A DNA stretch of 64,000 bases from an uncultured Maribacter sp. (GTDB lineage Bacteria > Bacteroidota > Bacteroidia > Flavobacteriales > Flavobacteriaceae): assembly GCA_947498505.1 (NCBI GenBank), contig CANMKG010000003.1, positions 372,001 to 436,000 of the forward strand. The letters are read 5' to 3'. The position numbers and the translations under genes were made by a program. Positions 1 to 8,189 of this stretch are shown piece after piece. Below the pieces are notes generated by a model. The model was not told the origin of the DNA and did not search any database. It worked only from the letters and a program-made list of their open reading frames with translations. Within the stretch, counting starts at the first letter, position 1; the number at the start of each line of letters is the position of its first letter.

Positions 1-170
1 GGATTTTTGTAGTTGATGTTAATGGCGAAACAGCTATTAAACGGAATATCCGAATTGGAAAACAAAACTCAAGATATTATGAAATTTTGGAAGGCCTAGA
101 TAATGGAGAACAGGTAATAACATCTAATTACGATAGTTTCGGAGATGCAGACCGAATAGTGTTGAAGTAA
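1..170 (+). CDS. Efflux RND/ABC periplasmic adaptor (HlyD family), C-terminal end
   Basis: This is the 3' end of a gene that starts before the window. Reading from base 3 gives 55 residues beginning IFVVDVNGETAIKR and ending DADRIVLK, with the stop at 168-170. The pattern of a value followed by 'R.I.IG......EIL.GL..GEQVI' is typical of the membrane-proximal end of HlyD/MacA-type membrane fusion proteins, which bridge an inner-membrane ABC or RND pump to an outer-membrane channel. It lies 54 nt ahead of an ATPase and the permease array, which fits the adaptor of a MacAB-like tripartite exporter. Only the tail is visible, so a pump of another class cannot be excluded. Confidence 0.75.
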   Translation, partial: IFVVDVNGETAIKRNIRIGKQNSRYYEILEGLDNGEQVITSNYDSFGDADRIVLK

Positions 171-186
171 CTGTCACAAGTAAACA

Positions 187-202
187 TAAAAGATATCTTT
201 TA
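187..202. promoter_or_regulatory. 16-bp perfect palindrome between adaptor and ATPase genes
   Basis: TAAAAGATATCTTTTA reads the same on both strands and lies 16 nt after the adaptor stop and 22 nt before the ATPase start. It could be an operator for a dimeric regulator, or simply an AT-rich hairpin. No T-run follows it, so it does not look like a terminator. Confidence 0.3.
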
Positions 203-224
203 ATATATAAAATCAATCTAAAAA

Positions 225-920
225 ATGATACAGATACAAAATCTTAAAAAAAGTTTTAGAACCGAGGAGGTGGAAACTTTGGCTTTAAATGGAGTAAATC
301 TGAAGGTCGAAAAAGGTGAGTTTGTTGCCATTATGGGACCATCTGGTTGTGGAAAATCTACCCTTTTAAATATTGTTGGAATGTTAGACAATCCAACTGA
401 TGGGTCATACAATTTTGCAGGCCATGAGGTTGGTCATCTTAAAGAAAATCAAAGAACCCAATTGCGAAAAGGGAATTTAGGTTTTGTTTTTCAAAGTTTT
501 AATTTGATTGATGAGCTTACGGTTTATGAAAATGTGGAGCTACCACTTATTTATTTAAAAATGAATAAAAGCGAGCGTAAACAAAAAGTAATGGCGGTTT
601 TAGAGCGTATGAAAATTGCGCATAGAGAAAAACATTTTCCACAACAACTTTCTGGGGGACAACAACAGCGTGTAGCAATTGCTAGAGCTGTAGTAACTAA
701 TCCAAAACTCATATTAGCAGATGAGCCTACAGGTAACTTAGATTCTAAAAACGGAATTGAGGTAATGAACCTTTTAACAGAGCTAAATCAAGAAGGAGCA
801 ACTATTGTTATGGTTACCCATTCCGATAGAGATTCACATTACGCGCATAGAGTAATTAATTTGTTTGATGGGCAAATTGTAACAGAAAGCAAAAATAGAG
901 CAATTGGAGCAATGGTATAG
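225..920 (+). CDS. LolD/MacB-type ABC transporter ATP-binding protein
   Basis: This 231-residue nucleotide-binding subunit hydrolyses ATP on the cytoplasmic face to drive FtsX/MacB-type permeases. Visible motifs are Walker A GPSGCGKST (residues 38-46), Q-loop Q90, signature LSGGQQQRVAIARA (142-155), Walker B LILADEPTGNLDS (162-174) and the H-loop His199. The length is standard for the LolD/MacB/FtsE class. It starts at ATG 225 and is followed 49 nt later by permease P1, so it is very probably the motor for several of the downstream permeases. The exact substrate (lipoprotein, peptide or other export) cannot be read from the sequence. Confidence 0.93.
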   Translation: MIQIQNLKKSFRTEEVETLALNGVNLKVEKGEFVAIMGPSGCGKSTLLNIVGMLDNPTDGSYNFAGHEVGHLKENQRTQLRKGNLGFVFQSFNLIDELTVYENVELPLIYLKMNKSERKQKVMAVLERMKIAHREKHFPQQLSGGQQQRVAIARAVVTNPKLILADEPTGNLDSKNGIEVMNLLTELNQEGATIVMVTHSDRDSHYAHRVINLFDGQIVTESKNRAIGAMV

Positions 921-969
921 GGCGCAGTTTATTTATCAATCTTAATCATTAATCAGGAAACGGACAATC

Positions 970-3357
970 ATGATTAAAAATTATTTAAAAATCGCTTGGC
1001 GAAACATTATAAAAAGAAAATTGTTTGCTACCATAAATGTACTAGGGTTGGCACTAGGTTTTGGAAGTAGCATTTTAATTTACATGTTTTTAAACTACAA
1101 TTTGTCTTTTGATAATTTTCATAATAATGAAGACCGTATTTATAGGATAAACACGGAAGAGCATAGAGGGGGAGATGTGCAGTATATGCCAAGTGTACCT
1201 CCAGGGTTGGCTAAAGTTTTTAGAGAAGATTATAACTATGCCGAAAAAGTTGCAAAAATTTGTGATAGGGAGGAAATGATTATTGATTTTGAGCAGAAAG
1301 GAGTTGTTAAGAAGTTTAAAGAAGATGTTTATTTTGTAGAAGAAGATTTTTTCCAAATTTTTACTTTTCCACTTCTTCATGGTGGAGACAAAGTTTCGTT
1401 GTCAGCTCCAAATACGGCAGTTGTTACTGAGGACCAAGCTATAAAAATGTTTGGCAAAACAGATGTTGTGGGCAAGACCTTTGTTCTTGAAAACGATAAA
1501 ATTATTAAGATTACGGGAGTATTGCAAAACATACCTAAAGCTTCGTTCTTAGAACATGAGCTTTTTATATCGTTTGTTAATTTAGAAGATTTCTTTGAAT
1601 TTGCAGCTCGTGAAACTTGGAACGGAATGACAAGTAATTTAAAGACTTATGGTCTTTTGCACCCAAACCAAGATATATCCGCTATAGAAACAGCAATAGG
1701 GAAACTACCTAAAAAGCACAGGCCAACTAGTAAAAACAAACATGAATATAAGCTACAGCCATTATCTGACATTCATTTTAACTCAGATTATGGCGGACTT
1801 AATCCTGTTTTACCAGTAATCTTTGGTATAGTGGGACTTTTTTTAATTGTAATAGCAAGTATTAATTTTATTAATATTTCTACAGCTCAAGCCTTTTACC
1901 GTTCTAAAGAAATTGGAATTAGAAAAGTGTTAGGTAGCTTTAAACAGCACCTTTTTTGGCAGTTTATGTCCGAAACTTTTATTATTAGTCTCTTTGCCTT
2001 AGGAATAGGGTTTTTATTTGCGTTTTTGTTTTTGCCATCATTTAACAACCTTTTTGAAATTGAGTTATCTTTTAAAGATTTATTGAGTCTCCAATTTTTT
2101 GGTTTTTTAACTGTAATTCTCTTGTTGGTTTCTTTTTTGTCAGGGAGTTATCCTGGAATTTTAATGAGTAGAATTATTCCGGTGCTGGCCCTTAAAGGAA
2201 AACTAAATCATAATGATACTGGCGGGGCTAGTACCCGTAAAATATTAGTTGTTGCCCAATTTACAATATCAATTATTCTTATCGCGAGTACAATTATAAT
2301 TTCAAGACAAATAGATTATGCAGTAAATACAGATTTAGGCTTTGACAAAAATTTTATTACAATGCTTCCCATTCCAAGAGACATAGGGGAAGATAAACTG
2401 TATAGTCTTAAAAACCGTTTACAACAAATTCCAGGAGTAGAGAATATAACAGGTTGTTTGAGTAGCCCAGGAGGTTCTCAAAGTATATGGAGTGCAAATA
2501 TTAGATATAATAACCGACCAGAAGATGAGGAATTTAGCATTTTATCAAAGCTTGGTGATGAAGATTACATTAAAACGTTTGATTTAGAGCTGGTTGAAGG
2601 AAGGAATTTTTTTAAAAGAGATTCTATTGATGAGGTTATTGTAAATGAAAAATTAGGAGAAAAGTTAGGGTTGAGTTCGTCTCATGAACTAATTGGTAAA
2701 CAAGTTAAATTAAATGGGAATTCTATAAATGCCACTATTGTTGGCGTGGTTAAAAACTTTCACGATAATAATTTTACTGAAGGGATAAGTCCAATGTATA
2801 TAGCTCCACAAACCAAATTTTATAGCGAGTTTGCTTTGAAAATTAATAGTCAAAACTCAAATGAAATCATCGCAAAAGTAAAAGAAAAATGGTCCGAAAC
2901 TTTTGAAGAATATATTTTTGAACATAGATTTTTAGATGAACGAATTGCAGAACAATATGAGACTGAGCAGCGGTATTTGTCACTTTCAAAAATCTTTTCA
3001 GGATTAGCTATTCTAATAGGCTGTTTGGGTCTTTATGGATTAATTCTATTCTTCGTAGGGCAGCGAACTAAAGAGATAGGCGTTAGAAAAGTTTTAGGCA
3101 GTAATATTGGTAATATTCTGGTTTTATTCTCTAAAGATTTTATAAAACTAATTGCAATTTCAGGACTTATTGCCACCCCGATTACATGGTATTTTATGGA
3201 GCAATGGTTAAAAGGTTATGCCTTTAGAACCCAAATACTGTGGTGGTATTTTATAGTAGCAATAGTTGCGGTAATAGTAATAACCTTAATTACAATTAGC
3301 TATCAAACTCTGAAGGTAGCAACTACGAGTCCTGTAAAAAGTTTACGGTCGGAATGA
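970..3357 (+). CDS. FtsX/MacB-type ABC permease P1 (duplicated architecture)
   Basis: This 795-residue inner-membrane permease begins MIKNYLKIAWRNIIKRK. It has eight likely membrane segments near residues 20-42, 278-302, 333-355, 372-392, 426-446, 674-697, 722-742 and 757-778. They enclose two periplasmic MacB-core domains (about 43-277 and 447-673), so it is two MacB-like halves joined. Coupling-helix motifs occur in both halves (SKEIGIRKVLGS and TKEIGVRKVLGS). The second periplasmic domain carries GVVKNFH. It ends PVKSLRSE like its neighbours. It is the closest relative of P2 in the array (shared SVPPGLA, FVEEDFF, SGSYPGILMSR, EQRYLSLSKIFSGLAILIGCLG-like stretches). The role is inferred from family only. 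Confidence 0.93.
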   Translation: MIKNYLKIAWRNIIKRKLFATINVLGLALGFGSSILIYMFLNYNLSFDNFHNNEDRIYRINTEEHRGGDVQYMPSVPPGLAKVFREDYNYAEKVAKICDREEMIIDFEQKGVVKKFKEDVYFVEEDFFQIFTFPLLHGGDKVSLSAPNTAVVTEDQAIKMFGKTDVVGKTFVLENDKIIKITGVLQNIPKASFLEHELFISFVNLEDFFEFAARETWNGMTSNLKTYGLLHPNQDISAIETAIGKLPKKHRPTSKNKHEYKLQPLSDIHFNSDYGGLNPVLPVIFGIVGLFLIVIASINFINISTAQAFYRSKEIGIRKVLGSFKQHLFWQFMSETFIISLFALGIGFLFAFLFLPSFNNLFEIELSFKDLLSLQFFGFLTVILLLVSFLSGSYPGILMSRIIPVLALKGKLNHNDTGGASTRKILVVAQFTISIILIASTIIISRQIDYAVNTDLGFDKNFITMLPIPRDIGEDKLYSLKNRLQQIPGVENITGCLSSPGGSQSIWSANIRYNNRPEDEEFSILSKLGDEDYIKTFDLELVEGRNFFKRDSIDEVIVNEKLGEKLGLSSSHELIGKQVKLNGNSINATIVGVVKNFHDNNFTEGISPMYIAPQTKFYSEFALKINSQNSNEIIAKVKEKWSETFEEYIFEHRFLDERIAEQYETEQRYLSLSKIFSGLAILIGCLGLYGLILFFVGQRTKEIGVRKVLGSNIGNILVLFSKDFIKLIAISGLIATPITWYFMEQWLKGYAFRTQILWWYFIVAIVAVIVITLITISYQTLKVATTSPVKSLRSE

Positions 3358-3384
3358 AACATCATCAATTAAAAATAGATAGTC

Positions 3385-5766
3385 ATGGTTAAAAATCACT
3401 TTAAGATTGCTTGGCGGAATTTAACAAAAAGAAAAATATTTACAATCATAAATGTTTTAGGACTAGCTATTGGTTTTGGAGGCAGTGTTATTATTTATCT
3501 TTTTATAAATCACCATCTTTCTTTTGAGAAGTTTCATGCAAATTCTGATAGAATATATAGAATAGACACCGAAGAAACAAGAGGAACAGTTAATCACATT
3601 GCAAGTGTACCTCCTGGTTTGGCAAATAGTTTAAAAGAGGATTACGATTATACAGAAAAGGTAGCCAAAATCGTTTGGAAAGAAAATTTAATACTAGATG
3701 TAACTGAAGATGGAAATAAGAGAAAATACAAAGAAAACGTTGCTTTTGTAGAAGAAGACTTCTTTCATATTTTTAGCTTTCCTCTGGTAAATGGTGATGC
3801 TAAACCAACGCTCTCTAATCCAAATACGGCTTTAATTACGGAAAAAAAGGCACTTACCATGTTTGGAAAGAAAGATGTTGTAGGTCATGTTTTTACCCTA
3901 GAGAATGATAAACTCATAGAAATAGTTGGTGTTCTAAAAGATTTACCTAAAACAACATTTTTAACTTCTGATGTTTTTATTGCCTTTGAAAATTTGTCTC
4001 ATATTAGTGAGTTTGAAGCAGGTGAAAGCTGGTATGGTGTAACAGGAAGCCTCAAATGCTTTGCACTTTTAAAACCTAATCAGCAAAAAGAAACTCTGGA
4101 AACAGCTCTTTTAGAATTACCTAAAAAGTACAGATCAAAAGATCCAACAACGAAACATGTTTATAAATTACATGCCATAAAAGATATTCACTTTATTGTA
4201 GATTATGGAGGGATGGATTCTACGTTTTTGATTCTATTTGGAATAATTGGGTTGTTTTTAATTGCAATCGCTGTCATTAATTTTATTAACATCTCAACAG
4301 CATTATCTACTTACCGTTCTAAAGAAATTGGTATACGTAAAGTGCTAGGGAGTGTTAAGCAACATTTGTTTTGGCAATTTATTGTCGAAACCTTTTTAAT
4401 CAGTTTAATGGCGACACTATTAGGGTTATTAATGGCAGCCATTTTTCTTCCATCTTTTAATGCCTTGTTTGACATTGAATTGTCTTTAAAAGATCTTTTA
4501 AATGTTCAGTTTTTTGGAATATTTGTCCTGCTTTTGGGGGCGATAACTTTTTTGTCGGGATCTTATCCTGGTATTTTAATGTCCCGTATTTTACCTGTAT
4601 TAGCTTTAAAAGGAACATTTTTTCAAAAGCGAACAAGAGGAATGTCAACACGAAAAGTTTTGATAGTAGTGCAGTTTTCAATTTCCATAATACTTATAGT
4701 TGCTACAATAGTAATATCTAAACAAATAGATTATGCTGTTAACAGCGATTTAGGGTTTGATAAAGAATCAGTTGTTATGCTTAGTCTTCCCGAAAAGATG
4801 GGCAATGTAAACCAAAAAAGTTTAAAAGAACGATTTAAAAATATTTTAGGAGTTAAAGATGCATCCATGTCTTTAAGCAGTCCTAGTGCTGCAACAAGTA
4901 ATTGGTATTCCATGGCTCGTTACGATGATGCGCCAGAGGAAGAAGGTTTTCAGATTTCACTAAAACCTGGTGATGAGGATTATTTAAAACTATATAATAT
5001 TTCTCTTGTTGCTGGGAGAAACTTTTTGACAAAAGAACATCCGGATGAAATGATTGTAAACGAGGAATTAGTAAAAAAAATTGGGGTTACCCCAGAGGCT
5101 ATTTTAGGAAAAAAATTAAGTATTTACGGGGTGTCTTCCGATATAGTAGTAGGGGTAGTTAAGAATTTTCATAGTCAAAAATTCACCGAAAAAATAACTC
5201 CGATTGTAATTACTCCACATAGGGAATTGTATAATGAAATATCGCTAAAAATAAATCATGGAGATACTAGAAAAACCTTAGAACTTATTGATAAGGAATG
5301 GTCTCAAACGTTCCCAAACCGTATTTTTGAATACCGTTTTTTAGACGATAGTATTGCTCGACAATATAGAACAGAACAACGTTATCTTTTTCTTTCAAAA
5401 GTGTTTTCTGGTTTAGCCATTTTAATAGGTTGTTTAGGCATTTATGGACTTATACTCTTTTTTGTGAATCAGCGCATCAAAGAAATTGGAATTAGAAAAG
5501 TCCTCGGTAGTAAGGTAAGTGATATCCTTGGCTTGTTTTCTATTGATTTTATTAAACTCATTTTAATTGCAGGTGCTATTGCTACACCTCTAGCATGGTA
5601 TATAGTAGAACAATGGTTACAGGGCTATGCCTTTAGAACTCAAATACAGTGGTGGTATTTTGTGATTGCAATAGGCACTGTTATGTTGATTACACTCATA
5701 ACTATTAGTTATCAAACAGTCATGGCTGCGGTTGCTAATCCTATGAAAAGTTTACGTTCAGAATAA
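3385..5766 (+). CDS. FtsX/MacB-type ABC permease P2
   Basis: This 793-residue permease has the same eight-segment, two-half layout as P1, 27 nt downstream of it. It starts MVKNHFKIAWRNLTKRK and ends PMKSLRSE. Coupling motifs are SKEIGIRKVLGS and IKEIGIRKVLGS, and the second periplasmic domain has GVVKNFH. Long stretches match P1 nearly residue for residue (SVPPGLA near residue 73, the SYPGILMSR loop, LSKVFSGLAILIGCLG, and YAFRTQ.QWWYF near the C-terminus). P1 and P2 therefore look like the product of the youngest duplication in the array. Substrate is unknown. Confidence 0.93.
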   Translation: MVKNHFKIAWRNLTKRKIFTIINVLGLAIGFGGSVIIYLFINHHLSFEKFHANSDRIYRIDTEETRGTVNHIASVPPGLANSLKEDYDYTEKVAKIVWKENLILDVTEDGNKRKYKENVAFVEEDFFHIFSFPLVNGDAKPTLSNPNTALITEKKALTMFGKKDVVGHVFTLENDKLIEIVGVLKDLPKTTFLTSDVFIAFENLSHISEFEAGESWYGVTGSLKCFALLKPNQQKETLETALLELPKKYRSKDPTTKHVYKLHAIKDIHFIVDYGGMDSTFLILFGIIGLFLIAIAVINFINISTALSTYRSKEIGIRKVLGSVKQHLFWQFIVETFLISLMATLLGLLMAAIFLPSFNALFDIELSLKDLLNVQFFGIFVLLLGAITFLSGSYPGILMSRILPVLALKGTFFQKRTRGMSTRKVLIVVQFSISIILIVATIVISKQIDYAVNSDLGFDKESVVMLSLPEKMGNVNQKSLKERFKNILGVKDASMSLSSPSAATSNWYSMARYDDAPEEEGFQISLKPGDEDYLKLYNISLVAGRNFLTKEHPDEMIVNEELVKKIGVTPEAILGKKLSIYGVSSDIVVGVVKNFHSQKFTEKITPIVITPHRELYNEISLKINHGDTRKTLELIDKEWSQTFPNRIFEYRFLDDSIARQYRTEQRYLFLSKVFSGLAILIGCLGIYGLILFFVNQRIKEIGIRKVLGSKVSDILGLFSIDFIKLILIAGAIATPLAWYIVEQWLQGYAFRTQIQWWYFVIAIGTVMLITLITISYQTVMAAVANPMKSLRSE

Positions 5767-5794
5767 AACATTATCGATTAAAAAACAAACAATC

Positions 5795-8161
5795 ATGATA
5801 CGCAACTATTTTAAAATTGCATGGCGAAATTTAATTAGAAATAAGAGTTTTTCTTTTATTAATATCGTTGGTCTTTCTTTAGGTTTAGCCAGTAGTATCT
5901 TTATTTTTATATGGGTAAAAGATGAACGAGCGATAGATACCTTTCATGAAAATGGAGAACAATTATATGTCGTCACAAGTAGAGAGTATACAGGTAATGA
6001 AATTTTTGATTCCTATGACACGCCTGGTTTATTAGCAGAAGAACTAAAAGATAAAATCCCTGAAATAGAATATGGATGTAATATAGGTTGGAATAGTTAT
6101 CATACATTTTCTGCAAACGAGAAAACATTAAAATTAAAAGGAAATTATGCTGGTGCAGATTTTTTTAGCATGTTTTCTTATCCGTTATTAATTGGTTCAA
6201 AAGAAACAATTTTAAAATCTCCAGAAAGTATTGCTATATCTAAAAAAATGGCTGTTTCTCTGTTTGGAAGTATAGAAAATGCTATAGATAAAACTATAAA
6301 ATTTGAAAACTATATAGACTTACAAATAACTGGCGTATTTGATGATTTAAAGAATAACGTTTCAGAAAAATTTGAATATATCATTAATTGGAATCTTTTT
6401 ATTAAAAGAAATTCATGGATTAATGATTGGGGAAATAGTGGTCCTACTTCTTACATTCAGTTAAAAGCAGGTGTTACTTCAGAAATTGTATCACCCAAAA
6501 TTAAAAGTTTTATTTCTAATTATGATAAAGATTATTCTGAGGACGATAAATTAGAATTAGGTTTACAACGCTTTAATGAGGCATACCTATATTCAAAATT
6601 TGAAAATGGAATCCCTAGTAAAGGAAGAATAGAATATGTTAACTTATTCAGTATCATCGCTGTTTTTATACTTCTTATAGCATGTATAAATTTTGTAAAT
6701 CTTAGCACAGCATTATCAATAAAAAAAGCTAAAGAAATAGGAGTACGTAAAGTTATTGGCGCCAAACAACCAGAGCTAATTAAACAATTTTTAGCAGAAA
6801 CATTAATATTTACAACTATTGCTATTTTTATCTCGTTACTATTAGTAGCTCTTTTATTACCTGCGTTTAATGATTTAACTAGCAAACAAATTAGTTCTCC
6901 GTTTATAAACGAAACTTTTTGGCTAAATATTCTTGGGCTTACTATTATTACCGCACTAATTGCCGGAAGCTATCCAGCTTTTTTACTCTCTTCTTTTAAA
7001 CCCATTTCTGTTTTAAAAACAAATATTGTTTTAAACCCAAAATCTGGTTTTTTAAGAAAAGGACTTGTTGTTTTTCAATTTGTATTATCAATACTGTTTA
7101 TAATTGGAGTAATTGTTATCTCTAAACAGATAAACTTTATACAAACTAAAAATATAGGTTACGATAAAGAGAATCTCGTTTATATTCCAACAACAGGTAA
7201 TATTGAGGCTAAATTTGATGTATTTAAGAATAAAGGTCTAGAAATATCAGGAGTAAATAATATTAGCATAATGTCTTATAGACCTGTGGGACTTGATAAT
7301 ACTACTTCTAGTGTCGATTGGTTGAAAAAAGCTCCTAATACTAAAATTAGTTTTACACCGCTTGCTGTTGGTTATGATTTTATAAAAACAATACAAGCAG
7401 ATTTGCTACATGGCAGGGACTTTTCGCTAAATTTTTCAGATACAGATAATTATATTATTAATGAAACTGCACTAAAAAAAATAGGGTATAAAAACCCTAT
7501 TGGAATGCCATTAACATTTTGGGGCAAAAAAGGTACTATTGTTGGTGTTGTAAAAGATTTTCATTTTAACTCTTTACATGTTCCCATTGCTCCTTTGGTA
7601 ATTCGAATGTCTCATAATAATGAAGGCTATGCCATAGTACGTATTCAGTCAGATAATATACAAATAGCTTTAGAAGGTTTAAAGAAGCTATATGAACAGC
7701 TAAATCCTAATTTCCCATTTGCACATCAATTTGCTAATGAAGAATATGATCTTTTATATAAAAGTGAACAAGTTGTTCATACCCTTTCTAATTACTTTGC
7801 TTTTCTAGCCATATTCATCTCTTGTTTAGGTTTATTAGGTGCTGTGTTATTTACTGCAGAGCAACGAAAACGAGAAATAGGTATTAGAAAAGTATTAGGA
7901 GCTAACATTGCTATACTAATAAAGCTAATAACTAAAGATTTTTTAATTATGGTAAGCATTGCCTTTGTAATTACAATACCAATTGCCTGGTTTATAATGC
8001 AAAACTGGTTAGAAAATTTTGAATATAAGGTTACTGTTAATTGGCCTATTGTTTTTGCTATTGCCGGTGCATGTGTTTTTATAACAGCGTTGTTAACTAT
8101 GAGTTTTCAAGCCATAAAAACAGCTGTAGCTAACCCGGTAAAAAGTTTAAGAACAGAATAA
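5795..8161 (+). CDS. FtsX/MacB-type ABC permease P3
   Basis: This 788-residue two-domain permease lies 28 nt after P2. It begins MIRNYFKIAWRNLIRNK, has an N-terminal membrane segment (about 22-42), a first periplasmic domain, three membrane segments with coupling motif AKEIGVRKVIGA, a second half with GVVKDFHFNSL and coupling motif KREIGIRKVLGA, and ends PVKSLRTE. It is clearly more distant from P1/P2 than they are from each other, so the array holds several ages of duplicate. It presumably pairs with one of the two ATPases in the cluster. Whether it forms homo- or heterodimers cannot be told. Confidence 0.92.
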   Translation: MIRNYFKIAWRNLIRNKSFSFINIVGLSLGLASSIFIFIWVKDERAIDTFHENGEQLYVVTSREYTGNEIFDSYDTPGLLAEELKDKIPEIEYGCNIGWNSYHTFSANEKTLKLKGNYAGADFFSMFSYPLLIGSKETILKSPESIAISKKMAVSLFGSIENAIDKTIKFENYIDLQITGVFDDLKNNVSEKFEYIINWNLFIKRNSWINDWGNSGPTSYIQLKAGVTSEIVSPKIKSFISNYDKDYSEDDKLELGLQRFNEAYLYSKFENGIPSKGRIEYVNLFSIIAVFILLIACINFVNLSTALSIKKAKEIGVRKVIGAKQPELIKQFLAETLIFTTIAIFISLLLVALLLPAFNDLTSKQISSPFINETFWLNILGLTIITALIAGSYPAFLLSSFKPISVLKTNIVLNPKSGFLRKGLVVFQFVLSILFIIGVIVISKQINFIQTKNIGYDKENLVYIPTTGNIEAKFDVFKNKGLEISGVNNISIMSYRPVGLDNTTSSVDWLKKAPNTKISFTPLAVGYDFIKTIQADLLHGRDFSLNFSDTDNYIINETALKKIGYKNPIGMPLTFWGKKGTIVGVVKDFHFNSLHVPIAPLVIRMSHNNEGYAIVRIQSDNIQIALEGLKKLYEQLNPNFPFAHQFANEEYDLLYKSEQVVHTLSNYFAFLAIFISCLGLLGAVLFTAEQRKREIGIRKVLGANIAILIKLITKDFLIMVSIAFVITIPIAWFIMQNWLENFEYKVTVNWPIVFAIAGACVFITALLTMSFQAIKTAVANPVKSLRTE

Positions 8162-8189
8162 AACATCATCGATTAAAAAAAGGACAACC

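Noticed and set aside
6532-6885. Reverse-strand reading frame of 117 codons inside P3
   Set aside because: It lies wholly antisense to a conserved permease and has no family features. Similar antisense frames occur in several other genes.
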